DNA of 64,000 nucleotides, from the NCBI GenBank assembly GCA_016788885.1, contig JAEURX010000006.1, positions 62,001-126,000 of the forward strand, given 5' to 3'. The DNA comes from Nitrospira sp. (GTDB taxonomy: Bacteria; Nitrospirota; Nitrospiria; Nitrospirales; Nitrospiraceae). The notes beneath the pieces are model-generated. The model searched no databases. It was given only the letters and a program-made list of their open reading frames with translations, and was not told where the DNA came from. Each line of letters begins with the position of its first letter. Position 1 is the stretch's first letter. Made by a program: the position numbers and the translations under genes. Shown in pieces: positions 11,143-18,827 of the stretch.

Positions 11143-11839
11143 AGGATCTCGCCCCGAGGCTCACGCCGGGTTGAATCAGATTCCCCTCCTCCAGATTCTC
11201 AGCGCCCAGGATCGCCAAAAGGTCTTGGGCGAAATGACAGAAACTCGCTACGGCAAGGGCGAATACATCTTCCGCGAGGGTGATCCGACCGAATACTTCC
11301 ACATTGTGAAGGAAGGGTCGGTGAAGTGCGTCAAGTCGTCGCTCGATGGCAAAGAGTGTACGCTGAAGGTGCTCATGCCCGGCGATCTGTTCTGCTGCGA
11401 CGCCGCAACGTTCGACGGGGCCTACCATCCGGGCACCGCTCAGCCGATGGGTGACGTCAGTGTCCTGCGTATGAGGAAAGAGGTCTACTTCAAGATGCTC
11501 CGTGCCAATCCGGATGCGGCCATGGAGGTCATTCGCTACCTCGGCAACCGGCTCAACGAGGCGCAGGAAAAGGCCAAGGTGCTCGCGCTCGACCGGGCCG
11601 ATCAGCGGCTCGCATCGCTCCTGGTGAATCTCGCCGAACGCAGCGGGATCAAGGACCCCAACGGAATTCGAGTGACCGTTCGTCTGACGCGTCAGGATAT
11701 GGCGAATATGGTCGGCGTGACCACTGAAACCGCCATCCGGATCATGGCGCGGTTTAAGAAAGATCGGCTGGTGTCCGGAACGGCTGCCCGTCTCGTCATC
11801 CGGGATCTTCCCAAACTCAGACTCCTCGCCTCCACGTAA
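11099..11839 (+). CDS. Crp/Fnr-family transcriptional regulator
   Basis: Cyclic-nucleotide-binding-fold sensor with a C-terminal winged helix. The beta-roll runs from about LLQILSAQDRQKVL, with KGEYIFREGDPTEYFHIVKEG as its core. The recognition helix region is LTRQDMANMVGVTTETAIRI. Cysteines lie in VKCVK, KECTLK and LFCCDA, but the four-cysteine N-terminal set of oxygen-sensing FNR is missing, so it is closer to CRP or DNR types. The start is uncertain: I chose TTG at 11099 with GGAG nine bases upstream; TTG 11084, TTG 11171 and a GTG at 10988 inside the transketolase gene are alternatives. A symmetric operator follows the gene, ahead of nirK. Confidence 0.9.
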   Translation: MSKPQKKSPAPPPVEGSRPEAHAGLNQIPLLQILSAQDRQKVLGEMTETRYGKGEYIFREGDPTEYFHIVKEGSVKCVKSSLDGKECTLKVLMPGDLFCCDAATFDGAYHPGTAQPMGDVSVLRMRKEVYFKMLRANPDAAMEVIRYLGNRLNEAQEKAKVLALDRADQRLASLLVNLAERSGIKDPNGIRVTVRLTRQDMANMVGVTTETAIRIMARFKKDRLVSGTAARLVIRDLPKLRLLAST

Positions 11840-11867
11840 TTATTTTCACGACAACGGGTCTATTCTT

Positions 11868-11915
11868 CAAAACATGACAATTATCATGTTTTGTTGATCA
11901 TCCTTCCCGTATGGT
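11868..11915 (+). promoter_or_regulatory. Crp/Fnr-type operator and promoter ahead of nirK
   Basis: CAAAACATGA and TCATGTTTTG form perfect 10-base arms around CAATTA at 11868-11893. The core TGA-N6-TCA has the spacing of CRP/FNR half-sites. A -10-like TATGGT is at 11910-11915. With a start near 11922, the centre of symmetry lies at about -41.5, the class II activator position. No good -35 is present, as expected for an activated promoter. The dyad could also be a weak terminator for the regulator gene, but it lacks a T tract. Confidence 0.65.
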
Positions 11916-12011
11916 GCAGGCAGTGGCGCAGCATTCGAGCGCGACGAATGTGGATCCGGGAGCAACGCGTTCCCGGGCGCCGAGTCAACCTGATGGAATC
12001 TGGAGGCACTG

Positions 12012-12983
12012 ATGCAACCACGTAGTGAGAACCATGAACGAAAAGGCGGAGGGGTGAAGGCGGCGTTGAGCATGGGCATGGCCCTGGGGTTGGTGGCAGG
12101 AATGACCCTGTCGGCCCAGGCCAAGACCCATGAGGTCAAGATGACCGCCGTGGAGACGGATATTGTCATCGACGGCGGCGGCGAGAAGTATGCCGCCTGG
12201 ACGTTCAACGGGCAGTTTCCCGGCCCGGTCGTGCGGGTGACGGAAGGCGATACCATCAATTTCACGTTGACCAATCCGGAAACCAACAAGAATCCGCATG
12301 CCATGGACTTCCACGCGGCGGAGATCGATTTTCTGAAAAATTATCGGGCGGTCAACGCCGGTGAAAGCATCAGTTTCACATTTACGGCGAAGAAGCCGGG
12401 CGTGTTCTTCTATCACTGCGGGGCTCCACCCATGATCCAACACGTCGCGCGCGGCATGTTCGGCGCGATCATTGTCGATCCCAAGGATGAGAAGGTGTGG
12501 CCGAAAGCGGATCGGGAATATGTGTTGGTGCAGTCTGAGTTCTACAAGAATCCGAATGATGTCCAGGCGATGTTCGACCGCAAGTACGACGGCATGCTGT
12601 TCAACGGCGGCATCTTCAAGTATCACCCGTTTGTGACCGGCGGGGGAAAACTGGATGCCAAGCCGGGGGAGCGCGTGCGGATTTATTTCGTCAACGCCGG
12701 CCCGAACGAGTTCTCCTCGTTCCACCCGATCGGCGAGATTTGGGACAACGTGTACGAGAGCGGCAATCCTGCCAACAACCTGAAGGGCGTGCAGACCTAT
12801 GTGGTGGGACCGGGCAGCGCGGCCACGTTTGATGTCGTGGTGGAATCTGCCGGGGCTTATCCGCTCGTGACGCATTCCTTGACCGGTGCGTTGCGCGGCG
12901 CGATTGCGGTGTTGCTGGCGGGCCCGGATGCGAAGCCGGCGCCGTTGATGCCGATGGTGCCGTGGGAATTACCGGCGAAGTAA
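12012..12983 (+). CDS. nirK: Copper-containing nitrite reductase (NirK), two-domain multicopper protein
   Basis: Periplasmic enzyme that reduces nitrite to nitric oxide. 323 residues with a signal peptide of about 40. The type 1 and type 2 copper ligands in domain 1 are visible: HAMDFHA gives both histidines and the catalytic aspartate, and FYHCGAPPMIQHVARGM gives Cys, His and Met. Domain 2 supplies histidines in SSFHPIGEIWD and VTHSLTGALRG. ATG with GGAGG five bases upstream. It follows a Crp/Fnr regulator and a matching operator. In nitrite oxidisers its physiological role is debated: detoxification, reverse flux or redox balance. Confidence 0.93.
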   Translation: MQPRSENHERKGGGVKAALSMGMALGLVAGMTLSAQAKTHEVKMTAVETDIVIDGGGEKYAAWTFNGQFPGPVVRVTEGDTINFTLTNPETNKNPHAMDFHAAEIDFLKNYRAVNAGESISFTFTAKKPGVFFYHCGAPPMIQHVARGMFGAIIVDPKDEKVWPKADREYVLVQSEFYKNPNDVQAMFDRKYDGMLFNGGIFKYHPFVTGGGKLDAKPGERVRIYFVNAGPNEFSSFHPIGEIWDNVYESGNPANNLKGVQTYVVGPGSAATFDVVVESAGAYPLVTHSLTGALRGAIAVLLAGPDAKPAPLMPMVPWELPAK

Positions 12984-13005
12984 TCCGGGTCTGGTAGAGA
13001 ATGAT

Positions 13006-13031
13006 CCGGCCGGCCCCACCGGGCCGGCCGG
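13006..13031 (+). terminator. GC-rich perfect hairpin after nirK
   Basis: CCGGCCGGCCC and GGGCCGGCCGG form an 11-base-pair perfect stem with the loop CACC, 23 bases after the nirK stop. There is no T tract, so it may be a Rho-dependent stop, an mRNA 3' end stabiliser or a partial terminator between nirK and the genes behind it. Confidence 0.5.
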
Positions 13032-13097
13032 TTACGAATGAGAGACACATCATGACGACACCATTTATTCATGGATCGTGGTTTCTGGGAGATGCCG

Positions 13098-13445
13098 ATG
13101 CGATGTCCTGGGATGACGCTGAACTGCTTACTCCTATCCGTCGGGTGCCTCGTGAGTCCGGTCAGTGCCGACACCTCGCGAGAGCGAGTGGCGCTCTTCT
13201 TGTCCGGCCAAGACTGTCCCTCCTCCCATCGGATTCTCGTTGCGGAGCTGGCTCAAGTAGCAGGCGTCACCCGCGTGGACTTGGAGAGCGTTCCTGATCA
13301 TGCACTGGTCGATGTCCTGAGCGGCGCAGTGACTCCGGAGGATCTCCTGGCGGCCGCACGTCGTCATGCGCTCAATGGCGTGCGTTGTCAGGCGGAGATC
13401 ATGAAGTCATGTATCTCCGCCCGGTCTTCACCGGCTGAGCGATAA
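13098..13445 (+). CDS. Small exported protein with a degenerate HMA-like domain
   Basis: Not a recognised family. 115 residues from the ATG at 13098, chosen because GGGAG lies six bases upstream; in-frame ATGs at 13071 and 13092 are less well placed. Residues 1-23 look like a signal peptide ending VSA. The mature part, with SGQDCPSSH, then GVTRVDLESVPDHALVDV, resembles the beta-alpha-beta layout of heavy-metal-associated domains, where GxxC is followed by a V.vdle....a.V strand. Only one of the usual two metal cysteines is present, so metal binding is doubtful. Downstream of nirK, so copper handling is one guess. Confidence 0.5.
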   Translation: MRCPGMTLNCLLLSVGCLVSPVSADTSRERVALFLSGQDCPSSHRILVAELAQVAGVTRVDLESVPDHALVDVLSGAVTPEDLLAAARRHALNGVRCQAEIMKSCISARSSPAER

Positions 13446-13507
13446 ACTGCGCGTGCATCCTATTGCCTGATCAGATAGACTGGACCACGCGTACCCGAAG
13501 ATCTGTC

Positions 13508-14137
13508 ATGCGAACGACAGGCTCCACGCGGCACACATGGAGAACCGTATCCTGCTGGCTGGCTGTAACGGCCGGAGCCTGGATGCTCTCTGTCACGGCA
13601 GTGGTCGCTCAGGAAGCGGTCCTCGAATTTCCTATCCGTCCCTTCAACGTCGATGTGATGCTGCGGCAGCAGACGTTTGCCCCCGATGATCGTGAGATCG
13701 GCGTGCAACTCGGGATCACGGCGTTACGCTACGGCAATGTCGAGGTTCGGACCATCTATCAATTCTTCAGCATTCACACGCAGGAATTCAGCACCGACCA
13801 ACATTCCCTGTTTCTCAATCCCCGCTGGAACAACTTCATCGACATCCTGGATTTTCCGAAACACAAGCCGATCAGCCGCATGATCCGCCATGTGCTGTTC
13901 GGGCCATTGGAGGACCGGGCGGTGCCGTACGTCGGGATGCTGGCCGGAGGTGTCCTGCCCGGTCCGGGAAACCATGCGCCAGGGCATTTGATTGGTGGTC
14001 AGGTCGGGGTGCGATTTCCGGTCGCACAGAGTCTGTCGGTTGATATCAGCGTGCAGTACAGTCAGTACGGGGTGGATTTTCGAGGGGAAGCAGGCCAGGC
14101 GCAACAATGGGTCTTCCTGACAGGTGTGCGATTCTAA
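13508..14137 (+). CDS. Exported beta-rich protein, probably outer-membrane barrel-like
   Basis: No named family recognised. 209 residues, with a basic N-terminus and a hydrophobic segment ending VVAQ, a signal peptide. The rest alternates short polar and hydrophobic strands with glycine-rich turns (VGMLAGGVLPGPGN, GGQVGVRFPVAQSLSVD) and ends in phenylalanine (GVRF), the classic terminal signature of outer-membrane barrels, and close to PagL/OmpW-like small barrels in size. ATG at 13508; a GTG-type start 45 bases upstream is possible. Overlaps the next gene by 31 bases. Confidence 0.55.
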   Translation: MRTTGSTRHTWRTVSCWLAVTAGAWMLSVTAVVAQEAVLEFPIRPFNVDVMLRQQTFAPDDREIGVQLGITALRYGNVEVRTIYQFFSIHTQEFSTDQHSLFLNPRWNNFIDILDFPKHKPISRMIRHVLFGPLEDRAVPYVGMLAGGVLPGPGNHAPGHLIGGQVGVRFPVAQSLSVDISVQYSQYGVDFRGEAGQAQQWVFLTGVRF

Positions 14138-15168
14138 TCAAGTGGTCATGGTGCACGGCCGTCTGGCTGGGACTGCTCAGTCTGTCGCTGTCCGGCTGCG
14201 GGCTGCTCATCGATGCGGTCGAACGGGTCTGGCCGGTGGCCGGCAGCAAAGTGGATATCATTTGTGAGCGCGGGCGCGTCCAGGTCGGCTTGGCGATGGA
14301 GCCATTCCGGCCCTTCGTCTTTCCGACGATCTGGACGGACGAAGGGGCTCGCGTGACGGGGCTCGATGTCGAACTGACGCGAGCCATGACCGACGAACTC
14401 TCGCGGCGGTGCGGACAACCGGTAATACCCGTCCTGCATCTTGTGCGCTTCCGGGATCTCTTCCGGCTCCTGAATGAAGGACATTTGGATTGGTTCGTGT
14501 CGGCTGTGGCGACGAATACCCCCGCCCCTTCCCGTGCCGGCGTCGCCTATTCTCTCCCCTATTTTTACGGCGGAGGCATCAGCGGGATCACCACGAGTGC
14601 AGGCGTGTCGGAACGAGTGCGAGCGAATGTTCGAGATCAGGCAATGCATCCCGCAGCCGACCGGCTGGCGGCCACGAGCCATGCGTTGGACGGGCTGACG
14701 ATAGCGGTACAGGATGAAACGAGCGCCTACTACTATGCCGAGGCGAACGGGGACGCAAACCGCCTGATCGTCTGCGACTCCCTGCCTGCGGCCCTCGAAT
14801 ATGCCGATGCCCAGACCGAGCCGCGTATCGACATCATTCTGGGCGCCCAACCGGTATTGGAGTACATGGTCAAGCGGGTTCGCAAAGACTGGTCGCTCCT
14901 GACGCGTGAAAACGGCCGTCCCTTGTTCTTGACGAAGGCCGATTACGGGGTCGTGGTAGCCGAAGAAAGTTATCGCTTGCGCTGGCTGGTGAACGATCTG
15001 TTGTTAAAACTCGACGAATCCGGCCGCCTGAATGCGATGCGCAAACGCTGGCTTGAAGAGGAGTATGCCTTTCCCCGGCGGGCCTCCTTGGAAGGATTGC
15101 CCTTCGATGTGGAGAAGATGGCGTCTCACTATATCCAGGGCACCTGTCGAATCAAGCCCAGGTCATGA
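14107..15168 (+). CDS. Family 3 solute-binding-like lipoprotein
   Basis: 353 residues. A hydrophobic N-terminus ending LSGCGLL supplies a lipobox. From about residue 50 it follows the extracellular solute-binding family 3 pattern: RVQVGLAMEPFRPFVFP, then TGLDVELTRAMTDELSRRCGQ, a hinge segment with FRDLFRLLNEGHLDWFVSAV, and late YGVVVAEESYRLRWLVNDLLLKLDESGRL. No ABC permease or ATPase is adjacent, so it may be a sensor or scavenging protein rather than part of a transporter. It starts inside the preceding gene, which suggests coupling. Confidence 0.75.
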   Translation: MGLPDRCAILIKWSWCTAVWLGLLSLSLSGCGLLIDAVERVWPVAGSKVDIICERGRVQVGLAMEPFRPFVFPTIWTDEGARVTGLDVELTRAMTDELSRRCGQPVIPVLHLVRFRDLFRLLNEGHLDWFVSAVATNTPAPSRAGVAYSLPYFYGGGISGITTSAGVSERVRANVRDQAMHPAADRLAATSHALDGLTIAVQDETSAYYYAEANGDANRLIVCDSLPAALEYADAQTEPRIDIILGAQPVLEYMVKRVRKDWSLLTRENGRPLFLTKADYGVVVAEESYRLRWLVNDLLLKLDESGRLNAMRKRWLEEEYAFPRRASLEGLPFDVEKMASHYIQGTCRIKPRS

Positions 15169-15187
15169 CCGTATGAAGAGGAGAACG

Positions 15188-15949
15188 ATGATGAGAAGTC
15201 CTGCACGATGGATTCTGGTTGCGGCGGTGCTGTTCATCTCCTTGCAGCCCGCGCTTGGCTTGGCGGTCGAGCGAGCCGAGGCAGAGGAAACGGCGCGCTT
15301 GCTGGCGAAACTTCTGGAATCCGGGCGGGCCGTCATCGAGCGTAACCAATCGTTGATCGATGATCCTCACCAGGGCGACAAAGGCTTCACGCCGGAATTA
15401 TTCGAGCAGCAATTGGTGCGGGAGTTTCAGGCGAAGACAGGGATTGATCTGAGGGCCCTGCCGACGGCGCCGGTGTCCATTCTCATTCCGCCCTTGGCGA
15501 AGGAGCTACTGCCTGCGTTGGTCCAGGCCAGTCGGGAAGTCATACGCGACGCGCAGGTCGTCATCAATCAGCGCGGCATCGGCTACAAGAATTTTATTCC
15601 GGCCACCTATGGCAGTCAGGCGTCAGCGCGGTTCTCCAAAGCCGCGCATGTGCGGCTGAAGCAGACCGCCGTTCAAGCACGGAATCCAAAAAATGAGCCG
15701 GACGAATACGAAGCGTCAGTGTTGAAATGGCTATCGGCCAGGCCGCGAGCGGAGGCCTATGTGAGTGAGTTGACGGAAGAAGGACGCACCTTGCGGGTCG
15801 TCATGCCGATTTATTATGCGAAAGACTGTCTGGCTTGTCATGGTGAGCCGAAAGGCGATCTCGACATCTCCGGGTATCCCAAAGAAGGGCATAAAGAAGG
15901 TGATCTTGCCGGAGCCATCACGGTCACCGCACCGCTCGGAGTCCGATAA
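15188..15949 (+). CDS. Exported DUF3365 (Tll0287-like) haem c protein
   Basis: About 253 residues. Signal peptide in the first 25, then a helical region and a PAS-like domain of the DUF3365/Tll0287 type. YYAKDCLACHGEPKG holds one CxxCH, the c-type haem attachment site. Members of this family are periplasmic haem sensors or electron carriers. ATG at 15188 has GAGGAG five bases upstream; the neighbouring ATG 15191 is equivalent. It closes a run of exported proteins beginning at nirK. The haem could receive electrons or sense redox state or nitric oxide; that is inference. Confidence 0.8.
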   Translation: MMRSPARWILVAAVLFISLQPALGLAVERAEAEETARLLAKLLESGRAVIERNQSLIDDPHQGDKGFTPELFEQQLVREFQAKTGIDLRALPTAPVSILIPPLAKELLPALVQASREVIRDAQVVINQRGIGYKNFIPATYGSQASARFSKAAHVRLKQTAVQARNPKNEPDEYEASVLKWLSARPRAEAYVSELTEEGRTLRVVMPIYYAKDCLACHGEPKGDLDISGYPKEGHKEGDLAGAITVTAPLGVR

Positions 15950-15951
15950 CC

Positions 15952-16269
15952 TCAAGGATTCGGCGCGACAAACACGAGCACTTTCAAACGCTGCGCGCTG
16001 TGATTCTTCACGCCATGTTCCTCACCTGCCGCTGCCATGGTTCCCTGGCCCGCTCCCAAGACACGCTTTTCCGCGCCGACCTGAAACGTACCTTCGCCTT
16101 CCAGCACGACGTAGACCTTATCCTGTTCGCCGTGTATATGCCCCTTCTGTTCCTGCCCCGGTTCAAAACAATACATGTCGCAAAAGAACCTGGGGGTCTC
16201 GAAGAGGTTATTTTTTTTCATTTTCTCTTGGCTGAACTGCTGAAAATCCGAGAGGGCGATGACCTTCAT
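15952..16269 (-). CDS. Small single-domain cupin protein
   Basis: 105 residues forming one beta-barrel cupin. EPGQEQKGHIHGEQDKVYVV carries the histidines and glutamate of motif 1, and a glycine-rich GVKNHS region carries the last histidine of motif 2. This is a metal-binding fold, often seen in small stress or regulatory proteins; no substrate can be given. A longer upstream-open frame exists but its extra residues are antisense-like; the ATG at 16269 overlaps the stop of the HdrB-like gene as ATGA, so the two are translationally coupled. Confidence 0.8.
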   Translation of the reverse strand: MKVIALSDFQQFSQEKMKKNNLFETPRFFCDMYCFEPGQEQKGHIHGEQDKVYVVLEGEGTFQVGAEKRVLGAGQGTMAAAGEEHGVKNHSAQRLKVLVFVAPNP

Positions 16270-17189
16270 GTCCTGGGCTCCGCGGGTAAGGATGAATGTG
16301 GAGTATTCGGCTGCTGCAAACGAGTCACGATACGATCGACTGAAATCAGATGGCGTGAGAGCCCCAGGTCTTGCGGGGGAATCCCCATGGCGAGCCCGAG
16401 TAATTGCGGGAGATGGAGAATGGGAAGATTCAGGTCGGTCTTCACCGCCCGCCCCGCGCGCTCCTGATAGATATCCAAGCTCATGTGGCAGAGCGGACAG
16501 GGTGTCACCATGAAATCCGCGCCGTGATCCTTCGCGTCTTTCATATTGGTCCCGGCCATGGCCACCGCGATGGCCTCCTTCTCCAAGATAATCGGGAAGC
16601 CGCAACATTTGGTCCGGCCTGCGTAGGCGACCGGTTCTCCGCCGACGGCGCGAATGATTTTCTCCAACGAGCTGGGATTCTCGGGATCATCGAAGCCCAG
16701 TTCCCACGAGGGGCGGAGCATGTAGCAGCCATAGAAGGGAGCGATACGGAACTCGCGAAACGGCGACCGGACGGTGTCAGTGATGCGGCTGAGTCCCAGA
16801 TCGCGGACCGCGATCCACAAGAGATGTTTCACCTGCACGCCGCCGCCGTAGGAGATGCCGTCCTGCGCGAGGATCTTATTCACCCGCTCAAGGGTGGCGG
16901 GTTCACTCTTCAGGCGGCGATTGGCGGCGCTCATCACCCCCTGGCAGGTGCCGCAAATAGTCATCACGTCCAGCCCCATCCGCTCGGCCTGCGCAAAGGT
17001 GCGGGCGTTCAAGGCCAGGGCAAGGTCCGGGTCCGCTTCTCCAATAACGCCGGCTCCGCAACAGGACGAGGCTGCCAGTTCAACGACTTCGATGCCGAGG
17101 CGTCCGACGATCGCCATCGTCGATTGATAGAGTTCAGGCGTTGCACCTTTGGCGGCACAACCGGGGTAGAGGGCAAATTTCAGCGGCAT
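16266..17189 (-). CDS. CCG-domain protein, heterodisulfide reductase subunit B-like
   Basis: 307 residues with two cysteine-rich CCG domains. The first has YPGCAAKG, SSCCGAG and ICGTCQG; the second has FYGCYMLRP, TKCCGFP and TPCPLCHMS, both matching the C-X30-CC-X35-CxxC iron-sulfur motif of HdrB and of SdhE-type succinate dehydrogenase subunits. It should hold a non-cubane [4Fe-4S] cluster pair. No HdrA or HdrC is adjacent; the nearest possible partner is the FrdB-like protein at 27523, so a quinone-linked electron-transfer role is a reasonable guess. ATG at 17189 opens the conserved LKFALYPGC stretch. Confidence 0.88.
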   Translation of the reverse strand: MPLKFALYPGCAAKGATPELYQSTMAIVGRLGIEVVELAASSCCGAGVIGEADPDLALALNARTFAQAERMGLDVMTICGTCQGVMSAANRRLKSEPATLERVNKILAQDGISYGGGVQVKHLLWIAVRDLGLSRITDTVRSPFREFRIAPFYGCYMLRPSWELGFDDPENPSSLEKIIRAVGGEPVAYAGRTKCCGFPIILEKEAIAVAMAGTNMKDAKDHGADFMVTPCPLCHMSLDIYQERAGRAVKTDLNLPILHLPQLLGLAMGIPPQDLGLSRHLISVDRIVTRLQQPNTPHSSLPAEPRT

Positions 17190-17319
17190 GGGTCTCGTCG
17201 TGTCGTAGTATGTTCTGTCTGCGCCACCATAGCCTATTTCCCCCCTCCGTGAATAGCGTGGAGCCGGCGGATTCAGGAACACGCAGGAAGGCGTTGGTAC
17301 GTTGGCACGTGGACCTTGG

Positions 17320-17847
17320 TTACGGAAGTTTGGACACGGTCTCTTTATAACTCTTCTTCAAATCGTCGAGCGTGTGGTTCAGGTTCTCTTTCAGTTTGTT
17401 CCAGCCTGAACTGGTTGATTGGCTCACCTCGTCGAACTGTTTTCTCGCCTCGTCTTTCTTGCGTTCGAGATCCAGCAGTGCCTTCTGTAAGTCGGATCGG
17501 GCTTCCACCGAGGCGGCATTGGTTTTCTTTTGCAACTCGGCGATCTTGATCTGGATCTCGGCCAACTCGGCCTGGAACGTCTTTTGAAACGATTCTTTCT
17601 GCTGCAGTGTGTACTGCTTTGTGGACTCGACCGCCTCCTTCGTCTCCTGAAGGACCTTGTCCGTTGTCGACGGTTGTGGCTGGTCTGCGGCAGCACGGCC
17701 CTCGGCACCGCCCGCAATGAGCGAGAGGCCCAGAACAATCCAGCACAGGACGGCCCTGCTGACAGTCCGGCGGGTAGCACGGCCTGGGTCAAAAGCCTGG
17801 CGCAGGTTGGCGCGAATGGGAGTGGAATTCCTCAATGCATTGAGCAT
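17320..17847 (-). CDS. Exported coiled-coil protein of unknown function
   Basis: 175 residues. A basic N-terminus is followed by a hydrophobic segment ending in an A-rich cleavage-like site (about residues 33-53), so it is probably exported. Residues 65-165 are charged, with heptad-like leucine, lysine and glutamate spacing (ELAEIQIKIAELQKK, LQKALLDLERKKDEARK), a long coiled coil. It resembles apolipoprotein-like or envelope spacer proteins in composition only. It is divergent from the HDOD gene and shares the 17848-17957 gap with it. Confidence 0.6.
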   Translation of the reverse strand: MLNALRNSTPIRANLRQAFDPGRATRRTVSRAVLCWIVLGLSLIAGGAEGRAAADQPQPSTTDKVLQETKEAVESTKQYTLQQKESFQKTFQAELAEIQIKIAELQKKTNAASVEARSDLQKALLDLERKKDEARKQFDEVSQSTSSGWNKLKENLNHTLDDLKKSYKETVSKLP

Positions 17848-17884
17848 GTTCTATGCCCTTTCCCCATTGCAAGGGCGGTTAATG

Positions 17885-17907
17885 TTTTCGGCAAGAAGAG
17901 CCGAAAA
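17885..17907. repeat. Perfect 8-bp inverted repeat in a divergent promoter region
   Basis: TTTTCGGC and GCCGAAAA flank the 7-base loop AAGAAGA between two divergent genes (17847 and 17958). It could be an operator or a small hairpin. No clear -35/-10 pair was found around it. Confidence 0.4.
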
Positions 17908-17957
17908 GGATTTACAACAAAAATTGTCTCGCAACCCTGACCGGTGGTGTAAGACCT

Positions 17958-18827
17958 ATGAGTGCTGAACTTCCTCAAGCGACAACCCCCGTACCCACTG
18001 ATTCTCTGGAACAACTGCTGATCGAACGGATCCGTAAGGGCGCCATCGAACTGCCGCTCTTGCCGCAGGTGGCGTCACGGATTCTGGCGATGGTCTACGA
18101 TCCCGATGCCGAGGCGGCCAAGCTCGCCGAGCTGATTCACCAGGACCAGGCTCTCGCCGCCCACGTGATTCGCATCGCCAATTCTCCGGCCTACATGACC
18201 CGGAACCCGGTTGTTTCGCTGCAACATGCCGTGTCCATGTTGGGCATGAATTTGATGTCCGAACTGGCCTTCTCCGCGTCCATCAAAGGCAGTGCCTTCA
18301 AAGTGCCGGGATGGGATGATGAAGTCAAGAGCCTCTGGCACTATTCACTCGCCAGCGGTGCCTATGCCAAGGAAATTGCACGCATGCGGCGGTTCAATGT
18401 CGAAAGCGCCTACCTGTGTGGCCTGTTGCATGGGATCGGTCGTCCCGTGGTCTTACAGACCCTGGTGGCCTTGTCCAAGGAACAGGGCAGTACTCTCAGC
18501 AAGGAGTTGGTGCATCAACTCCTGGACGGGTATTACATCCAGGTCGGACTTCTGGTTGCAGACGATTGGGGTTTGCCGCCGCCGGTCGTGGAGTCTATCG
18601 GGTTTCATGTGGACTACCAATATGCCAAAACCGCCAAGCAGGAATGTATGACTACCTGCCTCGCCGGTCGATTGGCCAAACATTTTCTCGACCCTGACAG
18701 CATGGATGAAGCCACCGTGCGTGAGCATGTGATCTTCGCCGATCTGAACCTCTACCCCAAAGATGTGGATGCGTTACTGGCCCATAAAGACAAGGTCCGC
18801 GCCGTCGTGGAGGCGATGCCGTTATGA
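17958..18827 (+). CDS. HDOD-domain signalling protein
   Basis: 289 residues made of one HDOD domain, the catalytically degraded relative of HD hydrolases used as a signalling scaffold. LPLLPQVASRILAMV, DQALAAHVIRIANSPAYM, and SLQHAVSMLGMNLM are the conserved segments; the HD dyad of true hydrolases is replaced (CGLLHGIGRPVV keeps one histidine). No effector domain is attached. The ATGA overlap with the transhydrogenase gene suggests coupling. HDOD proteins often link c-di-GMP or stress input to output; a partner cannot be named here, though a GGDEF-EAL protein lies 3 kb away. Confidence 0.85.
   Translation: MSAELPQATTPVPTDSLEQLLIERIRKGAIELPLLPQVASRILAMVYDPDAEAAKLAELIHQDQALAAHVIRIANSPAYMTRNPVVSLQHAVSMLGMNLMSELAFSASIKGSAFKVPGWDDEVKSLWHYSLASGAYAKEIARMRRFNVESAYLCGLLHGIGRPVVLQTLVALSKEQGSTLSKELVHQLLDGYYIQVGLLVADDWGLPPPVVESIGFHVDYQYAKTAKQECMTTCLAGRLAKHFLDPDSMDEATVREHVIFADLNLYPKDVDALLAHKDKVRAVVEAMPL

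Noticed and set aside
13001-13297. Open frame of 98 codons beginning MIRPAPP
   Set aside because: Overlaps the small exported protein in another frame; starts inside the terminator hairpin.
16270-16608. N-terminal extension of the cupin
   Set aside because: Lies over the HdrB-like gene in another frame with repetitive Arg/Gly; the ATGA start at 16269 is better.
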